Both the position numbers and the translations under genes were made by a program. A stretch of DNA of 64,000 bases from an uncultured Oscillospiraceae bacterium (GTDB taxonomy: Bacteria; Bacillota; Clostridia; Oscillospirales; Acutalibacteraceae): contig CAOKRG010000001.1 of the NCBI GenBank assembly GCA_948471095.1, forward strand, positions 1-64,000, given 5' to 3'. Below the pieces are notes generated by a model. It saw only the letters and a program-made list of their open reading frames with translations. It was not told where the DNA came from and did not search any database. Positions 39,730 through 50,100 of this stretch are shown here, piece after piece. The stretch's first letter is position 1, and the number at the start of each line of letters is the position of its first letter.

Positions 39730-41694
39730 ATGACGTCAAAAGGAAACTATTATATCACCACCGCCATCGCCTACACGTCCGGCAAGCCTCACATCGGCAA
39801 CGTGTCCGACCCGGTGCTGGCCGACTGCATCGCCCGCTTTAAGCGGATGCAGGGCTACGACGTGTTTTTCCAGACCGGCACGGACGAGCACGGCAAGAAA
39901 AACGAGCAGAAGGCCAAGGCCCAGGGCATGACTCCCAAGGAGTTCGTGGACCACACCGCCGCCCAGGTGAAGGAGCAGTTCGACCTGATGAATCTCTCTT
40001 ATAATAAGTTCATCCGCACCACGGACGAATACCATGAGAAAGAGGTTCAGCGTATCTTTAAAAAGCTCTACGACCAGGGCGACATTTACAAGGGCGCTTA
40101 CGAGGGCCTCTACTGCGACGAGTGCGAGTCCTTTTTGACCGAGAGCCAGCTGGTGGACGGCAAATGCCCGGACTGCGGCCGGGTTCCCCGCCCGGAGAAG
40201 GAGGAGGCCTACTTCTTTAAGATGAGCAACTACAGCCAGCGGCTCATCGACCACATCAACAGCCACCCGGACTTCATTCAGCCGGTCTCCCGCCGCAATG
40301 AGATGATGAACAACTTCCTGCTGCCCGGCCTGCAGGACCTGTGCGTGTCCCGGACCTCCATCAAGTGGGGGGTCCAGGTGGACTTTGACCCGGAGCACGT
40401 GGTCTACGTGTGGCTGGACGCCCTGACCAACTACATCACCGGTCTGGGCTACCACTGCGGGGGGGAAAGCGGCCCCGACTTCCAGAAGTTCTGGCCCGCG
40501 GACCTGCATGTCATCGGCAAGGACATCACACGCTTCCACACCATCTACTGGCCCATCTTTTTGATGGCCCTGGACCTGCCCCTGCCCAAGCAGGTGTTCG
40601 GGCACCCCTGGCTGCTGATGGACGGGAGCAAAATGAGCAAGTCCGCCGGAAACGTGATCTATGCCGACGACCTGGTGGATATCTTCGATGTGGACGCGGT
40701 GCGGTACTATATCCTCAAGGAGCTGCCCTTTGAGAACGACGGCAACATCACCTGGGACCTGATCAACGAGCGGACCAACAGCGACCTGGCCAACATTTTG
40801 GGCAACCTGGTGAACCGCACGGTCTCCATGGTGAACAAATACTTTGACGGCAAGGTGGAAAACTGCGGCGTAACCGCCCCGGAGGACGAGGACCTGCAGG
40901 CCGCTGCCGCCGCCTGCCGGGACCGGGTGGCCGCCAAAATGGACCAGTTGCGCACCGCCGACGCCTTGGGCGAGATTTTCGCCCTGTTCAAGCGCTGCAA
41001 CAAATATATTGACGAGACCACCCCCTGGATTTTGGCCAAGGACGCCTTTAAGTACGCCCGGCTCTCCACCGTGCTTTACCGGCTGGTGGATTCCATTGCC
41101 ACGGGCGCGACTTTGCTCTTCCCCTTTATGCCCGAGACCAGCGTGGCCATCCTGCGCCAGCTGGGCACTGTGCCCCTGCCCTGGGACCTGCTGGACAAAA
41201 CCGGCAACTACCCCGACTCGGGCAGCAAGGTGACTGAGTCCCCGGAAATCCTCTTCGAGCGCCAGGAGATCGAGGACATCAGCAAGCGCCTGGAAGAAAA
41301 GTACCGCCCCACCGCCTCCGAGGAGGAGATGAAGCGCCGGGTGGAGCTGAACCGGGAGATTCAGGGCGTGGCAAAAATCAACATCGAGCACTTTGCCGCC
41401 GTGGACCTGCGGGTGGCCAAGATCATCGACTGCCAGCCCGTAAAGCGGGCCAAGAAGCTGCTGAAGCTGACCCTGGACGACGGCACCGGCGTGGTGCGCA
41501 CGGTGGCCTCCGGCATCGCCCCCTGGTATAAGCCCGAGGAGCTGACCGGCCGCTCCGTGGTCATCGTCTCCAACCTGGAGCCCGCCACCCTGTGCGGTGT
41601 GGAGAGCCAGGGCATGATTTTGGCGGCGGATACCCCTGACGGCGTATCGGTGGTGTTCGTAGACGGGATTCCGGCGGGCTCTAAAATCCGCTGA
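39730..41694 (+). CDS. metG: Methionyl-tRNA synthetase
   Basis: Charges tRNA-Met with methionine. 654 residues. The class I signatures are HIGN (21-24) and KMSKS (301-305). A zinc knuckle has Cys129, Cys132, Cys146 and Cys149. A C-terminal OB-fold tRNA-binding domain (about 550-654, VDLRVAKIIDCQPV...GVESQGMILAA) completes the bacterial dimeric form. The ATG at 39730 is six bases after GGAGG; an upstream ATG at 39718 overlaps that site. It is followed closely by tatD and a radical SAM gene, a common Firmicutes order. Confidence 0.97.
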   Translation: MTSKGNYYITTAIAYTSGKPHIGNVSDPVLADCIARFKRMQGYDVFFQTGTDEHGKKNEQKAKAQGMTPKEFVDHTAAQVKEQFDLMNLSYNKFIRTTDEYHEKEVQRIFKKLYDQGDIYKGAYEGLYCDECESFLTESQLVDGKCPDCGRVPRPEKEEAYFFKMSNYSQRLIDHINSHPDFIQPVSRRNEMMNNFLLPGLQDLCVSRTSIKWGVQVDFDPEHVVYVWLDALTNYITGLGYHCGGESGPDFQKFWPADLHVIGKDITRFHTIYWPIFLMALDLPLPKQVFGHPWLLMDGSKMSKSAGNVIYADDLVDIFDVDAVRYYILKELPFENDGNITWDLINERTNSDLANILGNLVNRTVSMVNKYFDGKVENCGVTAPEDEDLQAAAAACRDRVAAKMDQLRTADALGEIFALFKRCNKYIDETTPWILAKDAFKYARLSTVLYRLVDSIATGATLLFPFMPETSVAILRQLGTVPLPWDLLDKTGNYPDSGSKVTESPEILFERQEIEDISKRLEEKYRPTASEEEMKRRVELNREIQGVAKINIEHFAAVDLRVAKIIDCQPVKRAKKLLKLTLDDGTGVVRTVASGIAPWYKPEELTGRSVVIVSNLEPATLCGVESQGMILAADTPDGVSVVFVDGIPAGSKIR

Positions 41695-41710
41695 GCCGGA
41701 AGGGGCCCCC

Positions 41711-42508
41711 ATGAAGGAATATATTGACATTTACGATTCCCACGCCCATTACGACAGCTCCGCCTTTGACGGGGACAGGGCCCGCCTGCTGGAAGAGGAC
41801 CTGCCCTTAAACCGGGTGCGCTGCGTCATCAATATGGGCACCCGCATCCGCAGCTGCGCGGCCTCCATCGGCCTGGCTGGGTGCAACCCCTACTTTTTCG
41901 CCGGGGTGGGCGTCCATCCGGGCGAGATTGACGAAGAGCTGCCTGAAAATTGGCTCGGCTGCCTCCGCCAATGGCTGGAAGAGCCCAAGGTGGTGGCCAT
42001 TGGGGAGATCGGCCTGGACTACCACTGGAAGGACAACGCCCCCCGGGAGCGGCAGATGGAAGTGTTCGCCGCCCAGCTCCGGCTGGCCAACGAGACCGGC
42101 TACCCGGTGTGCGTCCATGACCGGGAGAGCCACGCGGACGTGCTGGCCCTTTTGAAGGAGTACCGGCCCCAGGGGGTGGTGCACTGCTTTTCCGGCTCGG
42201 CGGAAATGGCCCGGGAGATCGTGGACCTGGGCATGTACATAGGAATCGGCGGGGCGGTGACCTTTAAAAACGCCCGGAAGATTCTGGAGGTGGCCCGGCA
42301 AGTCCCCCTGGACCGCCTGCTGCTGGAGACCGACGCGCCCTATATGGCCCCGGAGCCCTATCGGGGCAAACGAAACGATTCCTCCCTCATCCCCTATACC
42401 GCCGCGCGGATTGGGGATCTGCGGGGGGAGGACGCCCGGACCGTGCTGGAAGCCTCCAACCGGAACATCCGCCGCCTGTTCCGGCTGGACGGCCTGCTGC
42501 CGGACTGA
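41711..42508 (+). CDS. TatD-family metal-dependent hydrolase/DNase
   Basis: A 265-residue TIM-barrel amidohydrolase-like protein with the metal ligands of TatD: SHAHYD (His11 and His13), GEIGLDYHW, VCVHDRES, VHCFSGS and the signature ETDAPYMAPEPYRGKRNDS. TatD proteins are 3'-5' nucleases with broad activity. It starts 16 bases after metG. The radical SAM gene that follows is of the type named after its linkage to tatD. Confidence 0.93.
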   Translation: MKEYIDIYDSHAHYDSSAFDGDRARLLEEDLPLNRVRCVINMGTRIRSCAASIGLAGCNPYFFAGVGVHPGEIDEELPENWLGCLRQWLEEPKVVAIGEIGLDYHWKDNAPRERQMEVFAAQLRLANETGYPVCVHDRESHADVLALLKEYRPQGVVHCFSGSAEMAREIVDLGMYIGIGGAVTFKNARKILEVARQVPLDRLLLETDAPYMAPEPYRGKRNDSSLIPYTAARIGDLRGEDARTVLEASNRNIRRLFRLDGLLPD

Positions 42509-42566
42509 GCCGGAACCGAAGAAACGCGCTGGGAAACCCCCGGCGCATCAAGGGAGAAATGAAGCC

Positions 42567-43211
42567 ATGGAACACGAGACCAAGGACCAGAGCCTTTTGT
42601 ATGGGGCCAGCGCCGTGTACGAACACGGCGTGAACCTGTACGTCAACATGACCAACCAATGCCCCAACCGCTGCCAGTTCTGCCTGCGCCAGAACAGCGC
42701 GGGCAGCCTGTATGCTGAAAACCTGTGGTACCGGGGGGGCGAACCCAGCAAGGAGGAGTTTTGGGCCCAGCTGCAGCGCCGGGACCTGAACCAGTACCCC
42801 GAGATCGTCTTTTGCGGCTATGGGGAGCCCGCCTGCCGCTGGGACGACATGATGTGGCTCTGCGACCGCATTCGGGGACAGGGGTCCCACTTTATCCGCA
42901 TCAACACCAACGGCCTGGCCAACCTGATCACCGGCCGCAACGCCGCCCTGGAGCTGGACGGCCGGGTGGACGCGGTCTCCATCAGCCTGAACGCCAGCAC
43001 CCCGGAGGGCTATGACGCCATCTGCCACAGCCGGTTCGGCCTGGAGGCCCTGCCGGCCATTCTGCGCTTTACCAGCACGGCGGTGCTCAACGTGCCCCAT
43101 GTGCGCATGACGGTGGTGAGCACCATGCCCAAGGCCGAGCAGGAGGCCTGCCGCCAGCTGGCCGAGAGCGTGGGCGCGGATTTCTTCGTGCGGGAATATA
43201 TCTCTCAATAG
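42567..43211 (+). CDS. TatD-associated radical SAM protein
   Basis: A 214-residue radical SAM protein with the cluster motif CPNRCQFC (Cx3CxxC) near residues 31-38, followed by CGYGEP (SAM-binding GGE-like element) and INTNGLAN. Length and context directly after tatD fit the TatD-linked radical SAM family (TIGR04038), whose reaction is not established. The ATG at 42567 follows GGGAGAA. Confidence 0.88.
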   Translation: MEHETKDQSLLYGASAVYEHGVNLYVNMTNQCPNRCQFCLRQNSAGSLYAENLWYRGGEPSKEEFWAQLQRRDLNQYPEIVFCGYGEPACRWDDMMWLCDRIRGQGSHFIRINTNGLANLITGRNAALELDGRVDAVSISLNASTPEGYDAICHSRFGLEALPAILRFTSTAVLNVPHVRMTVVSTMPKAEQEACRQLAESVGADFFVREYISQ

Positions 43212-43452
43212 AGGCAAGGCTAAGGCCTGCGTTCCCAACCGGAAAGGCCGGTGTTTGCGGGCATACCGGCTCTGAAGCTTGCTATGAGGAAGAGAAGGAA
43301 CGGCGGTTGGCCGGAGGCGGGCGGCTCCAGTGGGGGCCGCGGGAAAGCCTGCCGCCCTTTCGCAATTTTCAGCAGGGACACCGGCGCGCCGTGTTTTGGG
43401 GCGCGGCTTTCAAAAAGATTGGGAAACCCGTTGGCCGGGAAAGGAGGCCCTC

Positions 43453-44085
43453 ATGCTCCGCATCAAGCGCAGAATTCTTTTCTTGACCCTGGGCCTCTGC
43501 CTGGTTCTCGCTTCCTGCCGTCCCTCCAGCGCCGGGCCCGGCCCTTCGCCAACCCCCGGCGGGCCCACCCAGACGCTGGACGCGGCCCAGTTCGATGCCC
43601 TTCTGGCCCAGCAGCCCCTTTCGGTGGAGTCGGCCTCCTATGTGGTACAGGACAGCCATTATAAGGCCCTGTTTCCCGACATGCTCCAGGCCACGGTGCG
43701 CAACAACACGGGCGGAACCGTGACAAAGGCCGTGGTGGCCTTTGCCGCCTGGGACATCAACGGAAATCCTGTGGCCATTGAGGCGAAATACGACTTTATC
43801 CGGGGGTTCTATATCCGGGAGGTCACCTTTCAGGACATCCAAGTTCCCGATGGCGGGACCTTTGGGGAGCGCTATGGCTTCAAGGTGGAGGAGGCCTGCC
43901 GCATTGCCCGGATCAAGGCCATTGCCGTGCGCTGCGAGACCAGCGAGGGGGAAACCTGGACCAACCCCTGCTACGACGCCTGGCTTCAGCTCTATGAGGG
44001 CGTGGGCTTCTCCGAAAGTCAAACCGTGGAGGCGCCGCTGGAATGGACGGAGGGGACCGCCCCGCCAGCGCCCAGCCCCACCTAA
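43453..44085 (+). CDS. Lipoprotein with DUF5780 domain
   Basis: A 210-residue lipoprotein: signal ending LVLASC (Cys22), a Pro/Ser-rich linker, then a beta-sandwich-like domain with TVRNNTGGTVTKAVVAFAAWDINGNPV and a FGERYGFKV segment typical of DUF5780. The function is unknown; such domains resemble FxLYD-type beta domains on Gram-positive envelope proteins. AAGGAGG precedes the ATG, and a strong terminator follows. Confidence 0.8.
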   Translation: MLRIKRRILFLTLGLCLVLASCRPSSAGPGPSPTPGGPTQTLDAAQFDALLAQQPLSVESASYVVQDSHYKALFPDMLQATVRNNTGGTVTKAVVAFAAWDINGNPVAIEAKYDFIRGFYIREVTFQDIQVPDGGTFGERYGFKVEEACRIARIKAIAVRCETSEGETWTNPCYDAWLQLYEGVGFSESQTVEAPLEWTEGTAPPAPSPT

Positions 44086-44123
44086 AAAAGAGAGACCGGG
44101 AACCCTCCCGGCCTCTCTTTTTT
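44084..44123 (+). terminator. Terminator after the DUF5780 lipoprotein
   Basis: AAAAAAGAGAGACCGGGA (44084-44101) pairs with CTCCCGGCCTCTCTTTTTT (44105-44123) with one mismatch. Confidence 0.93.
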
Positions 44124-44251
44124 ACCGCCTTTGCGTCATGTTCTCAAAAAATGAAAATGTTAGAACCTGTATTTATAGGGAGGCAAAAGACCAGCCTAAT
44201 ACGGCGTTCCTCGCCTGTGAAATTACTCCGCCGGAAATCGAGGGGTAATTC

Positions 44252-46132
44252 TCAATTTTCCCCCTCCGCGATGGAGCTTTCCTCCCCTGTCTCCGCTTTC
44301 GGAGTCCCCAGCCGGTAGTTTTGGGCCAGCGCCTCGTTTAGGTCCGGAATCAGAACCTCCCCCGTGACGCCGTCCGCCAGCTCCACTCGTTCAAAGGGTT
44401 CCTCCCCGTATTTCTCCACCATCCAGGCGGGCAGATACAGGACCAGCTCAAGGGTTGTGTATTCCTTTCCGCTTTCGCTGACCCACAGGCTCTCGTAGCA
44501 TGCGCCCTCCAAGGTCCGATCGCTCTCCGCATCGCCCCCGCTGAACGTGGCGGTAAACGCCTGCACCGCCTGCCCGTCCCGATAGCCATAGAAGGTCAGC
44601 GCCCCAAAGCGGCTCTGCGTAAGCAGGGAGAAGTTTTGAGCGTACCCGCTGGGGGAGTCCTGCGTGGCATAAACCGTACCCACGTGGGAGACCAAAACGC
44701 CGTTTTGGAACCCGCCCTCCAGCAGGCTGGACGGAGTCTGGGTAATGTCCACCTGTTCCCGGCCCTCCTCGCGGAAATTCTCGCTGGGGTAGACCCGGCC
44801 GGTAGAGGGGTCGAAGGTAAACTCCGCCAGCACCCGCCGGGGGGTCAGGCTGTCGATCTCCCCGCCGGAGAGGTCCTCCGGGGGCAGCTCATAGAAGGTC
44901 AGCCGGAAGGGTCCCCGCGCCTTCTGGGGATTGGAACTGCTGGCAAAATACAGCCTTGCCCGGAGAAGGGCTCCCGGTTCCAGCGGCGCGGAGGCGTCCA
45001 GCATATCTATATTCTCCAAACGGTAGCCCGCCTGGCCCGAGCCCTCCGCCAGCTCCGGGAACAGGCCCAGGGGCGCCTGCTGGCCGAAGAACTGGCTCTC
45101 CAGGCCCATAAACGGGGCGGCTTCCCCGATAACGTCTTCAAGCTGGCCGGTAAAGGGCAGCTCCACGTCCACCGTGACGCGGCTGGGGGTAAAGCTCAGG
45201 GCGCTGAGGGTAACGCCGTTCTGCTGGGCGGAGGCCTGCACCGTCAGGTTCCGGCCCTTATCCGCCTCCAGGGTAAAGTTCCCCGCAAAACCGGGGCTGT
45301 AGCAGTCCACCACCATGGAGGGGTCCCATCGGGAGCAGACGCAGTAGTCGGGCACGGCCAGATCGATCTCCAGGGTCTGGCCCACCTCCACGTCCGTCAG
45401 ATCGGCCACCGCCTGGGCTTTGATGGTCCTTTCCCCCTCGTAGGGGGCGAATTCCAGGCTGAACCTCTCCCGCAAATCCAGGCCGTTGACCCAAAGGGAA
45501 GCGTTGTCCTCCACCCATTGGCTTACGGTCCCATCCCCCGCGCCCGAACCGTCCGTCATCACGAACCCGGCCAGAATTTGGTAGCCGAATTCCGCCTTGT
45601 CCGACTCCCCTGCAAATTCAAAAGCCGCTTCCAGGGACTGCATGTTCTTCCACGCGTCGTCCGAGAGATCCATTTCCAGGTCCAGGAAAATGGTTCTGCC
45701 ATCGGTCCAGGCATTGGTCACGGTCAGGCTGCCCTCATAGTCCCTGCCCGGCAGGACCACGGGCTGGAACTCCGGCCGGGGGCTGGGGGAGGGGCTGGGC
45801 GCGGGGGCCTTTTCCCCGTTGACGGCCTGGAAGACCGGGCCCAGGCCGGGCAGGGCCTCGGTGAGCTGGGGATAGGCCCGGTTCAGCCCCAGCAGGCCCC
45901 CAAAGGCGAGGGCCAGCACGGCGCAGGCCGCGGCGGCCTGCCGGATTACCCGCCGGACCGGCCGGTGGGGCGCGGGCAGGGCGTCGGGAAGGCTCTGGTA
46001 GGTCTTTTCCATGGCCTGGCGGAAGGAGGCGGGGACCTTCTCTGCGCCATAGGCCCGGGCCAGCTGGGCCCGAAAGGCTTTGTCCCGCCGGAGATAGGCC
46101 GGGGAACCGCTGTGTCTGCCCTTTTGAAACAT
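44252..46132 (-). CDS. DUF4179-type membrane protein, likely anti-sigma factor
   Basis: A 626-residue single-pass protein. A cytoplasmic N-terminal part of about 60 residues precedes one transmembrane helix (VIRQAAAACAVLALAFGGLLGL), a Pro/Ser linker (APSPSPSPRP) and a long extracellular beta-rich region that includes the DUF4179 segment (LTVTNAWTDGRTIFLDLEMD). DUF4179 proteins are usually encoded beside ECF sigma factors and are thought to hold them at the membrane. Here the ATG lies two bases after the sigma-factor stop, with AAGGAGG at spacing 9, so the pair is translationally coupled. The extracellular signal is unknown. Confidence 0.85.
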   Translation of the reverse strand: MFQKGRHSGSPAYLRRDKAFRAQLARAYGAEKVPASFRQAMEKTYQSLPDALPAPHRPVRRVIRQAAAACAVLALAFGGLLGLNRAYPQLTEALPGLGPVFQAVNGEKAPAPSPSPSPRPEFQPVVLPGRDYEGSLTVTNAWTDGRTIFLDLEMDLSDDAWKNMQSLEAAFEFAGESDKAEFGYQILAGFVMTDGSGAGDGTVSQWVEDNASLWVNGLDLRERFSLEFAPYEGERTIKAQAVADLTDVEVGQTLEIDLAVPDYCVCSRWDPSMVVDCYSPGFAGNFTLEADKGRNLTVQASAQQNGVTLSALSFTPSRVTVDVELPFTGQLEDVIGEAAPFMGLESQFFGQQAPLGLFPELAEGSGQAGYRLENIDMLDASAPLEPGALLRARLYFASSSNPQKARGPFRLTFYELPPEDLSGGEIDSLTPRRVLAEFTFDPSTGRVYPSENFREEGREQVDITQTPSSLLEGGFQNGVLVSHVGTVYATQDSPSGYAQNFSLLTQSRFGALTFYGYRDGQAVQAFTATFSGGDAESDRTLEGACYESLWVSESGKEYTTLELVLYLPAWMVEKYGEEPFERVELADGVTGEVLIPDLNEALAQNYRLGTPKAETGEESSIAEGEN

Positions 46133-46134
46133 GG

Positions 46135-46650
46135 TCAATGCCCTCCTTCCGCCTGACCGGCAAGATAGACTTCCCGGAATTTTTTCCGCCCGTGGGAGAG
46201 GCGCATCTTGGCCGCGCCCTCGCTGATGGAGAGCAGCTTGGCGATCTCCTTGACGGGCAGGTCGTTCAAGTAGTATAGGGTGAGGACCAGCTGGTCGTTT
46301 TCGCCCAGGGCGGCCAGGGCCGCCCGCACATCCAGGGCCGTGTCGTTGTCCTCCTCCCGGCCCTCTTCGGGCAGAACGTCCAGGGGCAGCAGCCCCTGGC
46401 GCTGGCGGAGCAGGTCGTAAGAGCAGTTGATGACCACCCGGGTGAGCCAGGTTTTGAAAAACTTGGGCTGGCGGACAGAGCCGATCTTGTAAAAGGCCCG
46501 GTAAACCGCCTCCTGGACCGCCTCTTCCACATCGTCCTCGTTATGTAAAATCGCCTTGGCGGTGCGGTACATGGGAAGCTGGTACTCGTCCATCAGGCGC
46601 AAAAACGCGTCCTTGTCGCCTTTCTGGGCTTTGCGCACAAACCTCTCCAC
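46135..46650 (-). CDS. ECF-type RNA polymerase sigma factor
   Basis: A 171-residue sigma-70 family factor with region 2 (FLRLMDEYQLPMYRTAKAIL...VQEAVYRAFYKI...FFKTWLTRVVINCSYD) and a region 4 helix-turn-helix (LPVKEIAKLLSISEGAAKMRLSHGRKKF). No regions 1 or 3. I prefer the GTG at 46650 because AAAGGGG lies eight bases before it; the GTG at 46659 sits directly on that site. It is first in a two-gene operon with its presumed DUF4179 anti-sigma factor. Confidence 0.9.
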   Translation of the reverse strand: MERFVRKAQKGDKDAFLRLMDEYQLPMYRTAKAILHNEDDVEEAVQEAVYRAFYKIGSVRQPKFFKTWLTRVVINCSYDLLRQRQGLLPLDVLPEEGREEDNDTALDVRAALAALGENDQLVLTLYYLNDLPVKEIAKLLSISEGAAKMRLSHGRKKFREVYLAGQAEGGH

Positions 46651-46675
46651 GAACTTCACCCCTTTCGCTGGCGAT

Positions 46676-47110
46676 GCTGTTAGTTAGACGGGCTGGCCGG
46701 ACAGATGGTAAGATGGACCGAAAAAATGTTATGGAAGTACGGGAGGGCCTCCGGCGGCTTAGGGGCTCTGCCCCTAAGAACCCACGAGTTATCCCTTGGA
46801 TAACTCGTCCACCTCTTGAAAAGGTTGACGAAACTTTTACACGTTTATCGTGGGTGTGAGGCGCAAGCTTTCCGCTCGGTTTTAGGCGGGTAAGCTGCTT
46901 CCTGACCACACTAAGCGTGCTCGCGGGCAACTAGGCTGACACATACTGCCAATTTAGCACGCGCGTTTGCTCACCGCTAGGTGCGCAAAATGAGCTCCCG
47001 GCTTACTCCTTCCACTTCACGCAGCAACGTAAAAGTTTTTGAAAGGTCAAGGAAAACTTTTTGAAAAAAGTTTTCCTTGTGGGGGGTGGGGTGAAACCCC
47101 ACGACCTTGC
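46676..47110. repeat. Intergenic hairpin-repeat block (copy 7)
   Basis: No gene. In order: GGCCTCCGGCGG with TTAGGGGC/GCCCCTAA (about 46750-46779), ACGAGTTATCC/GGATAACTCGT (about 46788-46809), CACCTCTTGAAAAGGTTG, the ACTTTTACACGTTTATCG...CGCTCGGTT module (46834-46882), and an AAGGAAAACTTTTT/AAAAAGTTTTCCTT hairpin (47050-47079), a new arm variant. Confidence 0.75.
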
Positions 47111-47112
47111 CT

Positions 47113-50100
47113 TTAGAATAGTGTAGTCTGGCTGCTCTCCGGCAGGCCCGCCAAGGAGCCCACGGAGCGCAGCACGTCCACGACCGCGCTGGAAATTTTC
47201 GCCCGGCTCTGCAAATCGTCGATGGAGATGTACTCCCCGCCGCTTTCCCGGGCCTCTTCCAGGCTGGCCGCCGCCGCGCCGCCCACGCCCCCCAGGCTGG
47301 AAAAGGGCAGGCGTATTTTCCCGTCCTCCACCAAAAACTGGGTGGAGGAGGACTTGTACAGGTCCACGGGCAGCAGCTCGATCTTCCGGGCCATCATCTC
47401 GTTGATGATCTGCAGGGTGTCGAACTCCGACTCCTCCTTGGCGCTGGACTCCCGGTTCTTGATCTTCTGGTCCAGGTCCCGCATCTTCCGCAGCACCGCC
47501 TCCCGGCCCCCGCTGGCGGTCACGCCGTCGAAGTCCGTGCTGCGCACCGTAAAGTAGGCGGCGTAAAACTCGATGGGCTTGTGCACCTTGTACCAGCCCA
47601 GGCGCAGGGCCGCGATCATGTAGGCCGCGGCGTGGGCCTTGGGGAACATGTACTTGATTTTAAAGCAGCTGTCAATATACCACTGGGGCACGTCGTGCTC
47701 CTTCATGGCGGCAATGTGCTCTTCGGTGAGCAGCTTGCCGGCCTTGCCCTTGCGCACGATCTCCATAATCTTAAAGGCCATCTTGGGCTCCAGGCCCTTG
47801 TTCAGCAGGTAGACCATGATCTGGTCCCGAGTACCGATGACCTCGGAAATGGTGCAGGTCCCGTCCCGGATGAGCTCCTGGGCGTTGCCCAGCCACACGT
47901 CCGTGCCGTGGGAGAGGCCGGAAATCTGCAAAAAGTCCGAGAACCGGGTGGGCTTGCACTCCTCCAGCATGCCCCGCACAAAGGGCGTGCCCAGCTCCGG
48001 CAGGGAGAGGGTGCCGGTCTTCACCCCGCCGATGTCCTCCGGCGTAATGCCCAAAGCCGCCGGGGAGCTGAACAGGCTCATCACCTCCGGGTCGCTCATG
48101 GAGACCTTCATCACGGGAATGCCCGTGTACTCCTCCAGGTAGTGGTAGATGGTGGGCACATCGTGCCCCAGCTCGTCCAGCTTGCACACATTGTCATGGA
48201 TGGAGTGGAAGTCAAAGTGGGTGGTGATGTTGGGGGACTTCTGATCGTTGGCCGGGTGCTGCACCGGGCAGAAGTCATACACCTCCATGCCCCGGGGCAC
48301 CACGATCATACCCCCGGGGTGCTGGCCGGTGGTGCGCTTCACGCCGGTGCAGCCCAGGGCCAGGCGCTTCATCTCCGCGTTGTGGAAGGTCCGGCCCCGC
48401 TCCTCGGCGAAGGCCTTTACGTAGCCGAAGGCCGTCTTTTCCGCCACGGTGGAGATGGTGCCCGCCTTGAACACGTTGTCCCGCCCGAAAAGCTCCTCGG
48501 TAAACCGGTGGGAGCTGCTCTGCTGCTCGCCGGAGAAGTTCAGGTCGATGTCCGGCACCTTGTCCCCGTCAAAGCCCAAAAAGGTCTCAAAGGGGATGGT
48601 GTGGCCGTCCCGGTCCATGGGGACGTGGCAGTGGGGGCAGTCCTTGGGGGGCAGGTCAAAGCCCGAGTCCACGCTGCCGTCGGTGATGAACTCGCTGTGC
48701 TTGCACTGGGGGCACACATAGTGGGGCTCCAAAGGGTTGACCTCCGAGATGCCCGACATGCTGGCCACAAAGGAGGACCCCACGGACCCCCGGGAGCCTA
48801 CTAAATAGCCGTGGGCCTCGGAATCGGCCACCAGCTTTTGGGCGGTCATGTACAAAACGGAGAAGCCATGCTTGATGATGGACCCCAGCTCCTTGTTGAG
48901 CCGGGCCTCCACAATAGGGGGCAGGGGGTCGCCGTAGCGCTCTTTGGCCCGCCGCCAGGTAATCTCCACCAGCTGCTCCTGGGCCCCCTCGATGAAGGGG
49001 GGAAAGTTGCCGTTGGGCACCGGGCGGATGCGGTCGATCATATCCGCGATTTTGTTGGTGTTGGCCACCACCACCTCAAAGGCCTTCTCCTTGCCTAGGT
49101 ATTCAAATTCCTTCAGCATCTCGGCGGTGGTGCGCATGTAAAGGGGAGCCTGCTGGTCCGCGTCCGCAAAGCCCTTCATAATAATTTTTCGAAAATCCGC
49201 GTCCTTGGGGTCCTTAAAGTGCACGTCGCAGGTGGCCACAACCGGCTTGCCCAGCTTTTCGCCGATGCGCACAATGGTCCGGTTGTATTCCCGCAGGCCC
49301 TCCTCGTCCGTGTCGCCGTTTCGCACCATGAACCTATTGTTGCCAATGGGCTGAATCTCCAAGTAGTCGTAATACTCCGCGATCTTGCACAGGTTCTCAA
49401 AGCTCTCCCCGGCGGTCATGGCCCGGAAGAGCTCCCCCGCCTCGCAGGCGCTGCCGATGAGCAGGCCCTCCCGGTACTGGTTCAACAGGCTCTTGGGAAT
49501 GCGGGGGTTCCGGTAGTAGTAGTGCAGGTGCCCCTCGGAGATGAGCCGGTAAAGATTCTTCAGGCCCGTGTTGTTCTTCACCAGAATGATCTGGTGGTAG
49601 GCCCGCAGCTTCTTGGGGTCGCCCCCGGCCAGGGCCTGGTTGATGTCGTTGACGGTACCGGCCCCCTGGTCCTCCCGCAGGCGGCGGGCCAGCTCGATGA
49701 AGATTTCCCCCAGCACCGCCGCGTCGTCGTCGGCCCGGTGGTGGTTGAAGGGGGACAGCTTTAAGTATTTGGCCACGGTGTCCAGCTTACAGTCCTTGAT
49801 GTCCTTGAGGAGGGACCGGCACATGGGCACGGTGTCGATGTAGGGGAAATCAAACTTCACCCCCGTGCGCTCCCCGCTGGCCCGCAAAAACCCCGTGTCG
49901 AACCCGGCATTGTGGGCCACCAGCACCGGGGACTCCCCGCAGAAGCGGTAAAAGGCCTCCACCGCCTCCTTCTCCTTGGGCGCGTCCTTCACCATCTCAT
50001 CGGTTATGCCCGTCAGCTCCGTGATCTTGGGCGGGATGGGCCGCTCCGGATTCACAAAGGTGTCGAAATGGTCCGTCACTTTGCCGTCCTTCACCCGCAC

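Noticed and set aside
39736..41730. 664-codon minus-strand frame opposite metG
   Set aside because: Mirror image of metG codons; His/Val/Gly-biased and without motifs.
44126..44250. Second LexA-like box near TTAGAACCTG
   Set aside because: No GTTC half-site at the required four-base spacing.
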